A stretch of DNA of 64,000 bases, taken from contig NZ_KI911783.1 in the NCBI RefSeq assembly GCF_000515415.1, positions 4,082,392 through 4,146,391 of the forward strand, given 5' to 3'. The position numbers and the translations under genes are program-made. The notes under the pieces were generated by a model. That model had not been told where the DNA came from and made no database searches. It worked only from the letters and a program-made list of their open reading frames with translations. Shown one piece after another: positions 1 to 8,167 of this stretch. Numbering within the stretch: position 1 is the stretch's first letter; each line of letters opens with the position of its first letter. The stretch is from Bradyrhizobium sp. WSM1417. Lineage in GTDB: Bacteria; Pseudomonadota; Alphaproteobacteria; Rhizobiales; Xanthobacteraceae.

Positions 1-1
1 G

Positions 2-466
2 GGGCCGCGGCTTGCCGACGTCTGGGACATCGACCGGAAAATGGCGTTGGCCTTTGGCGCCTGGATCGAGATGCGCCAGCGGCTTGCGCGCTACAATGCG
101 GTTGCCGCCGCGCCGTGGCCCGAAGCGTCGAAGCGGTTCTACGAGACGATGTCCGCAACCGCTAGCGATGGGTCCCCGCAACCGGAGTGGCGCGAGGCGT
201 TCGCCAAATGGAGCGAAATCTCCAACGAGGAACTGATCCGTAACCAGCGCACCGACGGCTTCTTGCAAGCTCAGAAAGAGCTGCTCCAGGCGGGACTCAA
301 ATTGCGGAGCCGGCAGGATGACGTGGCTGAAGCGGCGTCAGCCATGTTGGGCCTGCCGACTCGTAAGGATTTCGACGATGTGACGCGGCAATTGACCGAA
401 CTCCGCCGAGAAGTCCGTACGCTCGCCCGCCAGATCCGCGACCAGAAGAGCGAAGCCGCACGATGA
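2..466 (+). CDS. phaE: PhaE-like subunit of class III PHA synthase (5' partial)
   Basis: The reading frame is open to the left edge of the window, so the N-terminus is missing. About 154 residues are visible. They are mostly helical and charged, ending in a heptad-like stretch (EVRTLARQIRDQ) expected to form a coiled coil, as in PhaE. PhaE has no catalytic residues; it forms the active PhaEC complex on the surface of PHA granules. The main support is position: its TGA stop overlaps the ATG of a clear class III phaC (ATGA), implying translational coupling. Judged on sequence alone the family is weakly marked, so the call rests mostly on context. An ATG at 41 exists but is internal, because upstream codons continue the same frame. 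Confidence 0.8.
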   Translation, partial: GPRLADVWDIDRKMALAFGAWIEMRQRLARYNAVAAAPWPEASKRFYETMSATASDGSPQPEWREAFAKWSEISNEELIRNQRTDGFLQAQKELLQAGLKLRSRQDDVAEAASAMLGLPTRKDFDDVTRQLTELRREVRTLARQIRDQKSEAAR

Positions 467-1584
467 GCGATCAGGAGAACCAGACCTCGCGCTTCGCCCG
501 TGACATGGCGGCTAACGCCGAGAAGATGTTCAAGGCGACACAGCTGATCGCCAATACGCGGGATGAAGACGTCGCCATCGGCACCACGCCGAAGCATCTC
601 GTCATGCGCCGCGACAAGGTCGAGCTGTTCCATTACGAGTCGACGGCGGAAGCGGCCGCGAAGACGCCCGTCCTTTTGGCCTACGGCCTGATCGGGCGGT
701 ATACCATGGCTGATTTACAGCCTGACCGCTCACTGGTGCGCAGCCTGCTCTCAAAAGGGCTCGATCTCTGGCTGATCGACTGGGGCCAGCCGGGCCGAAC
801 CGAGCGATGGCTGAAAATTGATGATTACGTCGATGACTACATCGATGCCGCAGTCGACCGCATCGCGCAGGAAACCGGCCGTGACAAGATCACGCTGCTC
901 GGCATCTGCGAAGGCGGCGTCTTTACGACGTGCTACGCCGCTCTGCATCCGGAGAAGGTGAAAAATCTCGTCATCACCATCACGCCGATCGACTTCCATG
1001 CCGATGTCAAGGACAAGGCCGCGCACCACGGCTTCCTCAACCTCTGGACCCGTAGCCTCGATCCTGATGACATCGACAAGCTGGTCGACACCTATGGCGT
1101 GCTGCCGGGCGAGTTCATGAGCTCGGTGTTCTCGATGATGACGCCGATGCGCTCACTGACGAAGTACAATGTCGATCTCATCGACGTCGTCGATGACGAG
1201 GCCAAGTTCATGAATTTCCTCCGCATGGAAAAGTGGCTCGCGGATCGTCCGCATCATCCTGGCGAAGCGGCGAAGCAGTGGCTGAAGGATCTCTACCAGG
1301 AGAACCGCCTGGTCGATGGCAGCTTTGAACTGTCCGGCCGTCGGGTCGATCTGAAGTCGATCACGGCTCCCGTGCTGAATGTTTTTGCGCTGGACGACCA
1401 CATCATTCCGCCGGACTGCTCGCGCGCGCTCGGAGCGAAGATCGGCAGCACCGATTATACCGAAATTCCGCTGCCCGGCGGCCATGTCGGCCTGTTCGTC
1501 TCCAGCAAGTCGCAGGGCAAGCTGAGCCAGAGCATTGCCGACTGGCTGGTCGCCCGCGACGCCAATTCCGCAAGAGAAACCTGA
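463..1584 (+). CDS. phaC: class III polyhydroxyalkanoate synthase catalytic subunit PhaC
   Basis: This 373-residue protein has the class III PhaC length (about 355-375; class I enzymes are nearer 590). It polymerises 3-hydroxyacyl-CoA into PHA at the granule surface together with PhaE. The lipase-like box is GICEGG at residues 147-152 with the nucleophile Cys149. The other triad candidates are Asp311/Asp312 in ALDDHIIPP and His341 in PGGHVGLF. The start ATG overlaps the phaE stop and the gene's own stop overlaps the ATG of the next gene (TGATG), so the unit is probably one operon. Seen: motifs, length and overlaps. Known from the family: cysteine-based thioester chemistry. Substrate chain length cannot be read from the sequence. 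Confidence 0.93.
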   Translation: MSDQENQTSRFARDMAANAEKMFKATQLIANTRDEDVAIGTTPKHLVMRRDKVELFHYESTAEAAAKTPVLLAYGLIGRYTMADLQPDRSLVRSLLSKGLDLWLIDWGQPGRTERWLKIDDYVDDYIDAAVDRIAQETGRDKITLLGICEGGVFTTCYAALHPEKVKNLVITITPIDFHADVKDKAAHHGFLNLWTRSLDPDDIDKLVDTYGVLPGEFMSSVFSMMTPMRSLTKYNVDLIDVVDDEAKFMNFLRMEKWLADRPHHPGEAAKQWLKDLYQENRLVDGSFELSGRRVDLKSITAPVLNVFALDDHIIPPDCSRALGAKIGSTDYTEIPLPGGHVGLFVSSKSQGKLSQSIADWLVARDANSARET

Positions 1585-3506
1585 TGCGCAACAAGATCGT
1601 CGACGCCGCCGAGGCGGTTGCCATCATCCGTTCCGGTGACACCGTCGCCTCGTCCGGCTTCGTCGGTGTGGGAACGCCCGACGAGATCATCAAGGCGCTG
1701 GAGCGGCGCTTCGTGCAGACCGGAGAGCCGCGGGACCTTTCGCTGGTGTTCGCGGCAGCGCCAGGGGACGGCGCCGATCGCGGCCTCAACCGCCTGGCGC
1801 ATCCCGGGCTGATCAAACGCCTGGTTGGTGGACATTTCGGCCTGGTTCCGAAACTCGCCCGGATGGCGGTCGACAATCACGTCGAGGCCTATAATTTGCC
1901 GCTCGGATGCGTATCGCATCTGTTTCGCGAAATTGCGGGGCGCAAGGCCGGGCTTCTCTCCAAGGTCGGGCTCGGCACTTTCGTCGATCCGGCCAATGGC
2001 GGCGGAAAGCTGAATGCGCGCACCACCGAAGAGCTGGTGCGGCTGATCGAAATCGACGGCGAACAATGGCTCTTCTACAAGGCATTTCCGATCAACGTTG
2101 CGATCATCAGAGGTACCACCGCCGACCACAACGGCAACATCTCGATGGAGAAAGAGGCGTTGACCCTCGACAATCTGGCGTTGGCAACGGCTGCCAAGAA
2201 TTGCAAAGGGTTCGTCATCGCGCAGGTGGAGCGCATCGCCGCGTCCGGTTCGCTCAATCCGCGTCACGTCAAAATTCCGAGCGTCTTGATCGACTGCGTC
2301 GTCGTTGCGCAGCCCGAAAACCATGTCCAGACCTATGCCACCGGCTACAACGGCGCGTTCTCGGGTGAATTGCGTGCGCCGGCCGATCGCAATGTTCCGA
2401 TGGCGCTGGATAACCGCAAGATCATTGCGCGCCGCTGCGCCCTGGAATTGCCGATGGGCGGCGTGGTCAATCTCGGCATTGGCATGCCCGAGGGCGTTGC
2501 GTCGGTTGCCGCCGAGGAGAAGCTGTTCGACTTTGTGACGCTGACCGCCGAGCCTGGCATCATCGGCGGTATTCCGCAAGGCGGCCTCGATTTCGGTGCT
2601 TCGATCAATGCAGAATCGATCATCGACCAGAACCAGATGTTCGATTTTTACGACGGCGGCGGGCTCGATCTGGCCTGTCTCGGCATGGCTCAGGTCAATG
2701 GCCGCGGAGACGTCAACGTCAGTCTGTTCAATGGCCGCCTGGCCGGCGCCGGCGGCTTCATCAACATATCCCAGAATGCGCGCCGGCTGATCTTCGCAGG
2801 CACCTTCACCACCGGTGGGCTCAAGACATCGGTCGTGGATGGCGAGCTCAAGATCCTCAGCGAAGGAAAATCATCGAAATTCATCGACAAAGTGGATCAG
2901 ATCACGTTTTCGGGCCAGCTTGCCGCAACCAACAGGCAGCCGGTTCTCTATGTGACCGAGCGATGCGTGTTCAAGCTTACCCAGGAAGGTCTCGAACTAA
3001 CGGAGATCGCGCCGGGTGTCGACATGGAGCGCGACATTCTCGCGCTGATGGGCTTTCGCCCCATCATCCAAGCGCCGAAATCGATGGATGTTTCGCTGTT
3101 CAGCGAAGCGCTGATGCAGCTCGACGACCGGCTGCTCAACAGGCCGCTGGTGGAGCGGCTGTCGTACGATGCCGATCGCAACACGCTGTTCCTCGGGCTC
3201 GACGGCTATCGGGTCCATAGAGATGCCGACGTTGAAGTAATCCGGGCGTCGATCCTCGAGCTCTTCCATCGTGTCGGACGCCGGTTTTCCGCAGTCGTCA
3301 ATTACGATTCGTCTTACATCGCTCCCGACATGGCGGAGAAATGGTTTTCAATGGCCGCCGAGGTCGAGCGGACCTGCTACGATCATGCTTCGCGCTACAC
3401 CACCAGCGCATTCATGCGTCTGAAGCTCGGCGACGCGTTGTCACGTCGCGACGTCGCGCCGCATATCTTCGAGACCTCGGCCGATGCTCACCGGTTTGTC
3501 GAATAA
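1584..3506 (+). CDS. fused acyl-CoA:acetate/3-ketoacid CoA-transferase
   Basis: A 640-residue single-chain CoA-transferase containing both alpha-like (roughly 1-270) and beta-like (roughly 275-520) halves, as in YdiF/propionate CoA-transferases. The catalytic glutamate motif ExGxxG is visible as EPGIIGG with Glu323, which would form the glutamyl-CoA thioester. A glycine-rich GGVVNLGIGMPEG loop sits about 35 residues before it. The protein is about 100 residues longer than a usual YdiF-type enzyme; the extra C-terminal part (about 530-640) is not recognised. The start overlaps the phaC stop by one base. Location suggests it exchanges CoA between short-chain acids to feed or drain the PHA precursor pool, which is inference. 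Confidence 0.88.
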   Translation: MRNKIVDAAEAVAIIRSGDTVASSGFVGVGTPDEIIKALERRFVQTGEPRDLSLVFAAAPGDGADRGLNRLAHPGLIKRLVGGHFGLVPKLARMAVDNHVEAYNLPLGCVSHLFREIAGRKAGLLSKVGLGTFVDPANGGGKLNARTTEELVRLIEIDGEQWLFYKAFPINVAIIRGTTADHNGNISMEKEALTLDNLALATAAKNCKGFVIAQVERIAASGSLNPRHVKIPSVLIDCVVVAQPENHVQTYATGYNGAFSGELRAPADRNVPMALDNRKIIARRCALELPMGGVVNLGIGMPEGVASVAAEEKLFDFVTLTAEPGIIGGIPQGGLDFGASINAESIIDQNQMFDFYDGGGLDLACLGMAQVNGRGDVNVSLFNGRLAGAGGFINISQNARRLIFAGTFTTGGLKTSVVDGELKILSEGKSSKFIDKVDQITFSGQLAATNRQPVLYVTERCVFKLTQEGLELTEIAPGVDMERDILALMGFRPIIQAPKSMDVSLFSEALMQLDDRLLNRPLVERLSYDADRNTLFLGLDGYRVHRDADVEVIRASILELFHRVGRRFSAVVNYDSSYIAPDMAEKWFSMAAEVERTCYDHASRYTTSAFMRLKLGDALSRRDVAPHIFETSADAHRFVE

Positions 3507-4437
3507 ACCGATGCGGCTGAAATCCACCGAGGTGCGCCCCGCGGATTGGCCTGAAGGACGGCAGATGGCGCCCGACCGTATCGGTTCGGTGCGCGGGCTG
3601 ACCCGCCGCAGCTTCCATCGCATCGCATTCACGGATTGGGGACCGGCGTCCGGGGTGCGGCCAGTACTCTGTGTCCACGGGTTGACGAGAAACGGCCGGG
3701 ACTTCGATCATCTCGCTGCAGTTCTCGCCAGCGCGGGCCGGCGTGTCATTTGCCCGGATTTGCCGGGCCGGGGACAAAGCGAGCGGCTGCAGGACAGCAG
3801 CGACTACGCGTTGCCGCAATATTGCAGCGATATGACAGTGCTGATGGCGGGCCTGGGTGCAACGGAGATCGACTGGGTCGGCACGTCGCTCGGTGGCCTG
3901 ATCGGGATGGTGCTGGCCGCCCTTCCGGGCAGTCCGATCCGTCGCATCGTCATCAACGATATCGGACCGTATTTGCCCTGGGCCGGATTGCTTCGCCTCG
4001 GCGCCAATCTCAACGATGCGCCAAGATCCTTTGAGACGATCGAACAGGCCGAAGGCTACTACCGGCAGGTTTTGGCGCCCTTCGGGCGATTGGAGGATGC
4101 GCACTGGCGGCATCTGACAACGCATAGTGTGAGCTGGAGCGCGGAGGGGCGCTGCTTCAGGCCGCTGTGCGATCCGAACATCGCTCAGGCCTTTCGAAAC
4201 CCTTGGCACTATAGCGTCGATCTCTGGAAATACTGGGATGCGATCGATGTCCCCATTCTTGTGATACGCGGGCAGCAATCGGATTTGCTTCCCGAAGCCG
4301 TCCTCAGGGACATGATGCGGCGCAATCCTAATATCCGCGTCCACACCATTGCGGATTGCGGCCATGCGCCGGCCCTGATCGCTGACGACCAGATCGAGGT
4401 CGTGACGCAGTTTCTGAGCGGCAACGACCCCACTTAA
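3484..4437 (+). CDS. alpha/beta hydrolase
   Basis: An alpha/beta-fold hydrolase of up to 317 residues. Visible landmarks are the oxyanion segment VLCVHGLTRNG, the nucleophile elbow GTSLGG (serine), a late acid region near ILVIRGQQSD and the catalytic histidine in DCGHAP. The longest start (3484) lies inside the end of the CoA-transferase gene; an ATG at 3511, just after that gene's stop, gives a 308-residue protein beginning at MRLKSTEV and is equally likely. It closes the PHA unit. It could be an oligomer hydrolase, a thioesterase or an esterase. The sequence does not separate these, and it lacks the features of classic intracellular PhaZ that I would recognise. Confidence 0.85.
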   Translation: MLTGLSNKPMRLKSTEVRPADWPEGRQMAPDRIGSVRGLTRRSFHRIAFTDWGPASGVRPVLCVHGLTRNGRDFDHLAAVLASAGRRVICPDLPGRGQSERLQDSSDYALPQYCSDMTVLMAGLGATEIDWVGTSLGGLIGMVLAALPGSPIRRIVINDIGPYLPWAGLLRLGANLNDAPRSFETIEQAEGYYRQVLAPFGRLEDAHWRHLTTHSVSWSAEGRCFRPLCDPNIAQAFRNPWHYSVDLWKYWDAIDVPILVIRGQQSDLLPEAVLRDMMRRNPNIRVHTIADCGHAPALIADDQIEVVTQFLSGNDPT

Positions 4438-4553
4438 CGGTGAGCACTTTATGCCGAACCGCACCAATAACGGTGTTAGTTCCAACCTGGCTGTACTCAC
4501 GATGATGTCGAAACTCATACTCGATCTTCTATTTCACGGACGCGCCTGACCTG

Positions 4554-4739
4554 ATGCGCGGTTTAGTTTCCGGAGACGCAGCTGAAAGTCACGCCTACGA
4601 GCGCGCCAAGCGCATCGCCAAGAGCGATGGGACCACCTGGAAGGCCGAAGCTTTGAGAGCCGAGTTCAGTCGGCAGCTCGGCGCGGCTGCCGACGGTCAT
4701 TGTCCCGACTGCACGGGTCCGATCGATCCGAGGTGTTGA
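4554..4739 (+). CDS. possible small hypothetical protein
   Basis: A 61-codon frame between the PHA unit and the ferritin-like gene. It encodes a charged helical middle (AYERAKRIAKSD) and a C-terminal CPDC pair that could bind metal. No convincing Shine-Dalgarno sequence precedes the ATG, and an overlapping antisense frame exists, so this may be chance. A 15-codon frame (ATG at 4503) ends shortly before it. The rest of 4438-4764 shows no other gene. Confidence 0.3.
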   Translation: MRGLVSGDAAESHAYERAKRIAKSDGTTWKAEALRAEFSRQLGAAADGHCPDCTGPIDPRC

Positions 4740-4764
4740 GGCGGCGCTTTTTAAAGTGCCGTCG

Positions 4765-5637
4765 TCAGGCTGACAAGGAGCGGAGCCACGCAAGACGGGC
4801 TATCGAACGGCCGGCGAGAGCCTGGAGAGTTTCGAGGTGTGCCGCGTTGTCCTGCGCCTCCGCGCCCTCGAGATAGGCGTCCGTCAGGGCCTCGGCGATC
4901 GTCTCGGCATCACGCTGCTGAAGACTGGCCGGAAACCGCCCGAATCCATCCGACTGTTCCGACATCGATCGCGCTTCGCCCGCGAGCTCGCGAATCCTTG
5001 CAGCCTGCATCGGATCGAGGGCGCCTTCCATTTGCTCGAGACGACCGACCAACCGGCGCTCCAGGGCGCCGGCATCGATTCGCTCTGCCGGCGCCTCACC
5101 CCACCGTGCCACATCAGGTTCTTGCCGATAGGCCCGACGGCGTGCCTTGCGCAGGATGGCCACGTGACCGAGCTCCTCGCTCGCCATCGCCTCCGCGGCC
5201 TTTTTGATCTCGGGATCGTCGGCGAATGCCGCCAGGTAAGACCAGAACGCGAAGGCACGCTCCTCGTTGCGCACCGCCATAGCGAGCGCGCGGTAAGGGG
5301 TCATCAGGTTCGAAGCCTTGATTTCGGCTGTGGCGTCACTGTCGAACGTCTCGGGCGCCTCCCAGCGGACCAGAGCGGGATCCGGCAACTTCCCGCGGCG
5401 CGACTGTGACCAGCGCTGCACGCTATGGACGTGTTCGCGCTCCGCCGCCGCCAAATCGGAGAAGACCGTCAGCAGGTCGACACGGCCCTGACGTCGCATC
5501 TCTTCGGCGAGTTCCCCGTACTTGGTCGCGGCTTCCTGCTCCATGGCATTCGCAAGCGCGAACAGTTCGTCGAGCGAGTGCAGGGTCCCTGCCGGTTCCA
5601 TCTTCAAGAGCGTCGTTCGCAGCAACGGCATGATCAT
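4765..5637 (-). CDS. ferritin-like / rubrerythrin-family diiron protein
   Basis: About 290 residues with two ferritin-like helical modules. Diiron-type ligand motifs are visible: EQEAATKYGELAEEM, AAEREHVHSV, RNEERAFAFW and ASEELGHVAIL, i.e. the paired ExxH/E pattern of rubrerythrins. No C-terminal rubredoxin CxxC pair is present, so this is a rubrerythrin-like domain protein rather than a full rubrerythrin. I place the start at the ATG at 5637 (or 5631, better spaced from the AGGA before it). A longer frame beginning with TTG at 5664 has no ribosome site. It is divergent from nosR. A role in peroxide or iron handling is family-level inference. Confidence 0.8.
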   Translation of the reverse strand: MIMPLLRTTLLKMEPAGTLHSLDELFALANAMEQEAATKYGELAEEMRRQGRVDLLTVFSDLAAAEREHVHSVQRWSQSRRGKLPDPALVRWEAPETFDSDATAEIKASNLMTPYRALAMAVRNEERAFAFWSYLAAFADDPEIKKAAEAMASEELGHVAILRKARRRAYRQEPDVARWGEAPAERIDAGALERRLVGRLEQMEGALDPMQAARIRELAGEARSMSEQSDGFGRFPASLQQRDAETIAEALTDAYLEGAEAQDNAAHLETLQALAGRSIARLAWLRSLSA

Positions 5638-5650
5638 ATTCCTCGGCTGT

Positions 5651-5664
5651 TTGATGCAGCGCAA
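5651..5664. promoter_or_regulatory. candidate FixK2/FNR-type box 1 for nosR
   Basis: TTGATGCAGCGCAA fits the Bradyrhizobium FixK2 pattern TTG(A/C)-N6-(T/G)CAA and the looser TTG-N8-CAA. It lies about 170 bases before the chosen nosR start. It is too close to the divergent ferritin-like ATG to sit at -41.5 for that gene, so nosR is the more likely target. FixK2 control of nosRZDFYLX is established in B. diazoefficiens; here it is inferred from sequence. Confidence 0.65.
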
Positions 5665-5714
5665 GTTGCGAGGCCATTCCTATCATTAGATAGACCTTCT
5701 TGACGCAGCACGAT

Positions 5715-5728
5715 TTGCGTTGGCTCAA
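5715..5728. promoter_or_regulatory. candidate FixK2/FNR-type box 2 for nosR
   Basis: TTGCGTTGGCTCAA also fits TTG(A/C)-N6-(T/G)CAA and lies 64 bases downstream of the first box, centre to centre, and about 105 bases before the nosR start. The inner symmetry is weaker than in box 1. It could bind FixK2 or another CRP/FNR member such as NnrR, or be a chance match, since the half-sites are short. Confidence 0.4.
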
Positions 5729-5832
5729 TCGATCCTCCCGTCCGGCGTCAACGACGATCCCGGGACATCAAACATCGAAATTCGAATGGAATGAGCGTGC
5801 TCGGGCAGACCCGTTCCGCTTTGAGGTACTCC

Positions 5833-8145
5833 ATGGTCCGGAGTTTTTTCGCCCACAGACGGCCTGCATCTGCAGCAGTCTTCGCGGTGATTGTCGCGAT
5901 CTGCGCGACGTTGTGGGCACATGCGGCACTCGCTGCCGGCGATCTCGCCACTTTTCTGCCGAAGGTCACGCCCGCCGACTTCTTTCAAGGCGCCGACCGA
6001 TTCGGTCCGCCGCAGGGAGATCCGCCGATCGTTCCGGTCTATCGCGGCGACCAGTTGCAGGGGTTCGTCTACCTCAATTCCCAGTTCGCCAACGCCACGG
6101 GCTATTCCGGCAAGCCGATCCAGGTTCTGATCGGCATCGATACCAAGGGCGTGCTCAAGGGATTCAAACTGGTCGAGCACAAGGAGCCGATTGTTCTCGT
6201 CGGGATTCCGGAGAAGAGGATCCTGGACGCCGTCAACAAGTTGATTGGTGCCGACATGAGCGAGGTGGCGCGCGGTGCTGCGCAGGCGCCCCAGGTCGAC
6301 ATTGTCAGCGGGGCTACGGTGACCGTGCTCGTGTTCGGAGACAGCATTGTCCGTTCCGCGACCAAGCTGATCAAGAGCGGCCGGCTCGGCGCCCAAGGCA
6401 ATGCAGCCGCCAGCGCAGCGCCGCAAGCGTCGAAAGCCATCGATCCCGCAAAGAGCGAGGTTCGCGATTGGCAAAGTCTCGTCGGTGACGGCTCGGTGAG
6501 GCGGCTCTTTCTGTCGGTCGCGGATATCAACAGGGCGTTCGAAAGCACTGGTAACGCCGCCGCGACCGCGCATCCGGAGACGGGCGATCCCGACGACACT
6601 TTCATCGATCTGTATGTCGCCGATGTCGCCGTTCCCACGATCGGACGGAGTCTGCTCGGAGACGACGGCTACCAACGGCTCGTCGGCCGTCTCAAGCCAG
6701 GTCAGCAGGCGCTGGTCGTGGCCGGATCCGGCCGCTACTCGTTCAAGGGAGCCGCCTACGTCCGCGGCGGAATCTTCGACCGCATCGAACTGGTTCAGGA
6801 GACCAACAGCGTCCGCTTCCGCGACCGCGATCACACCCGGCTCGGCAACCTTGCCGCCGAAGGTGCGCCCGACTTTCCGGAAATCGCGCTGTTCACGGTG
6901 CCTCCCGAGCTCGCGTTCGATCCGATTGAACCATGGGTGCTGCGGCTCCTGGTGCAGCGCGTGGTCGGCGCCCGAGACAAGGCTTTGGTCACCTTCGATC
7001 TCGGCTATGCACTTCCTGAGGCCTACCTGAAGCGCCAAGCGCCCCCGGCGCAGCCTCCGCAAGCGGCGGCTTCGAAGGCGTCGACGACCTCCGTTGCCGA
7101 GATGCGCGAAGTCGGTACGCCGCCGCCCGCGTCGGACGAGGAGCCGCTGTGGATGCGGATCTGGCGCGCCAACACCGTCAAGGTCGGCTTGACCGTGGCG
7201 GCGCTCGGCGCGCTCACCCTCATCTTCTTCTTTCAGAACGTGCTGGTTCGACGTCCAGCCGTGTACGTCTGGGTGCGCCGAGGCTACCTGCTCTTCATCC
7301 TTGTCTGGCTTGGCTGGTATGCGAACGCCCAGCTCTCTGTCGTCAACGTCCTGACCTTCGCGAATTCCCTGTTGACCGGTTTCAGCTGGGACTACTTCCT
7401 CTCGGCTCCCCTGATCTTCATCCTCTGGGCATCGATTGCGGCCGGGCTGCTGTTCTGGGGCCGTGGACCGTTCTGCGGCTGGCTTTGCCCGTTCGGCGCC
7501 CTGCAGGAATTGCTCAACAACGTCGCGCAGGCGCTCAAGGTGCCTCAATTCCGCGTTCCCTGGGGACTTCACGAGCGGCTCTGGCCGATCAAGTACATCA
7601 TCTTTCTCGGCCTGTTCGGCATGTCCCTCTACTCGACCGCCTTCGCCGAGCAACTCGCCGAGGTCGAACCATTCAAGACGTCCATCATCCTGAAGTTCGC
7701 GCGGGAGTGGCCGTTCGTCCTCTATGTGTTGACCCTGCTCGCCGCCGGATTGTTCGTCGAGCGCTTCTTCTGCCGCTACATGTGCCCGCTCGGTGCTGCG
7801 CTGGCGATCCCAGGGCGCATCCGGATGTTCGAATGGCTGCGGCGCTGGCCGGAATGCGGCTCGCCCTGTCAGCGCTGCGCCAACGAGTGTCCGGTGCAGG
7901 CGATCCATCCGGAAGGTCACATCAACGTCAATGAGTGCATCTACTGCATGCACTGCCAGGAACTCTATTTCGACGACCACCGCTGCCCGCACATGATCCA
8001 GGTGCGGCTGAAGCGGGAAAAGCGCCAGGCGATGTCGTCGCCATCGATGCGCTCCGGCGGCAAGGGTCCGGACACGCTCATCATTGCTGGCGGTAAACCC
8101 GTCCGCGCGGCGCCCGCCGACGCTATCACTCCACCTGCAACCTGA
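5833..8145 (+). CDS. nosR: NosR, membrane flavo-iron-sulfur electron donor / regulator for N2O reductase
   Basis: NosR is a polytopic membrane protein that passes electrons from the quinol pool to periplasmic NosZ and is needed for nos expression in several denitrifiers. The chosen ATG at 5833 has GAGG seven bases upstream and opens on a signal/anchor ([16 protein letters not shown]); an ATG 42 bases earlier lacks a good site. The periplasmic FMN domain carries the flavinylation motif SGAT (residues 159-162, FMN on Thr162). About six membrane spans follow, with two CxxxCP motifs ([18 protein letters not shown]), then two 4Fe-4S clusters in [13 protein letters not shown] and CIYCMHC. Length 770 residues is near the family norm. 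It is the first gene of the nos operon, and NosX downstream would load its flavin. Confidence 0.96.
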   Translation: MVRSFFAHRRPASAAVFAVIVAICATLWAHAALAAGDLATFLPKVTPADFFQGADRFGPPQGDPPIVPVYRGDQLQGFVYLNSQFANATGYSGKPIQVLIGIDTKGVLKGFKLVEHKEPIVLVGIPEKRILDAVNKLIGADMSEVARGAAQAPQVDIVSGATVTVLVFGDSIVRSATKLIKSGRLGAQGNAAASAAPQASKAIDPAKSEVRDWQSLVGDGSVRRLFLSVADINRAFESTGNAAATAHPETGDPDDTFIDLYVADVAVPTIGRSLLGDDGYQRLVGRLKPGQQALVVAGSGRYSFKGAAYVRGGIFDRIELVQETNSVRFRDRDHTRLGNLAAEGAPDFPEIALFTVPPELAFDPIEPWVLRLLVQRVVGARDKALVTFDLGYALPEAYLKRQAPPAQPPQAAASKASTTSVAEMREVGTPPPASDEEPLWMRIWRANTVKVGLTVAALGALTLIFFFQNVLVRRPAVYVWVRRGYLLFILVWLGWYANAQLSVVNVLTFANSLLTGFSWDYFLSAPLIFILWASIAAGLLFWGRGPFCGWLCPFGALQELLNNVAQALKVPQFRVPWGLHERLWPIKYIIFLGLFGMSLYSTAFAEQLAEVEPFKTSIILKFAREWPFVLYVLTLLAAGLFVERFFCRYMCPLGAALAIPGRIRMFEWLRRWPECGSPCQRCANECPVQAIHPEGHINVNECIYCMHCQELYFDDHRCPHMIQVRLKREKRQAMSSPSMRSGGKGPDTLIIAGGKPVRAAPADAITPPAT

Positions 8146-8167
8146 AACGAAAGCCGAGGAGACCATC

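Noticed and set aside
1455-2579. Minus-strand frame opposite the phaC/CoA-transferase junction
   Set aside because: Crosses two overlapping genes on the other strand and has no similarity.
5651-5664. FixK2-type box as an activator site for the ferritin-like gene
   Set aside because: The box ends within about 14 bases of that gene's ATG, so an activator centred at -41.5 would put the start of transcription inside the coding region.
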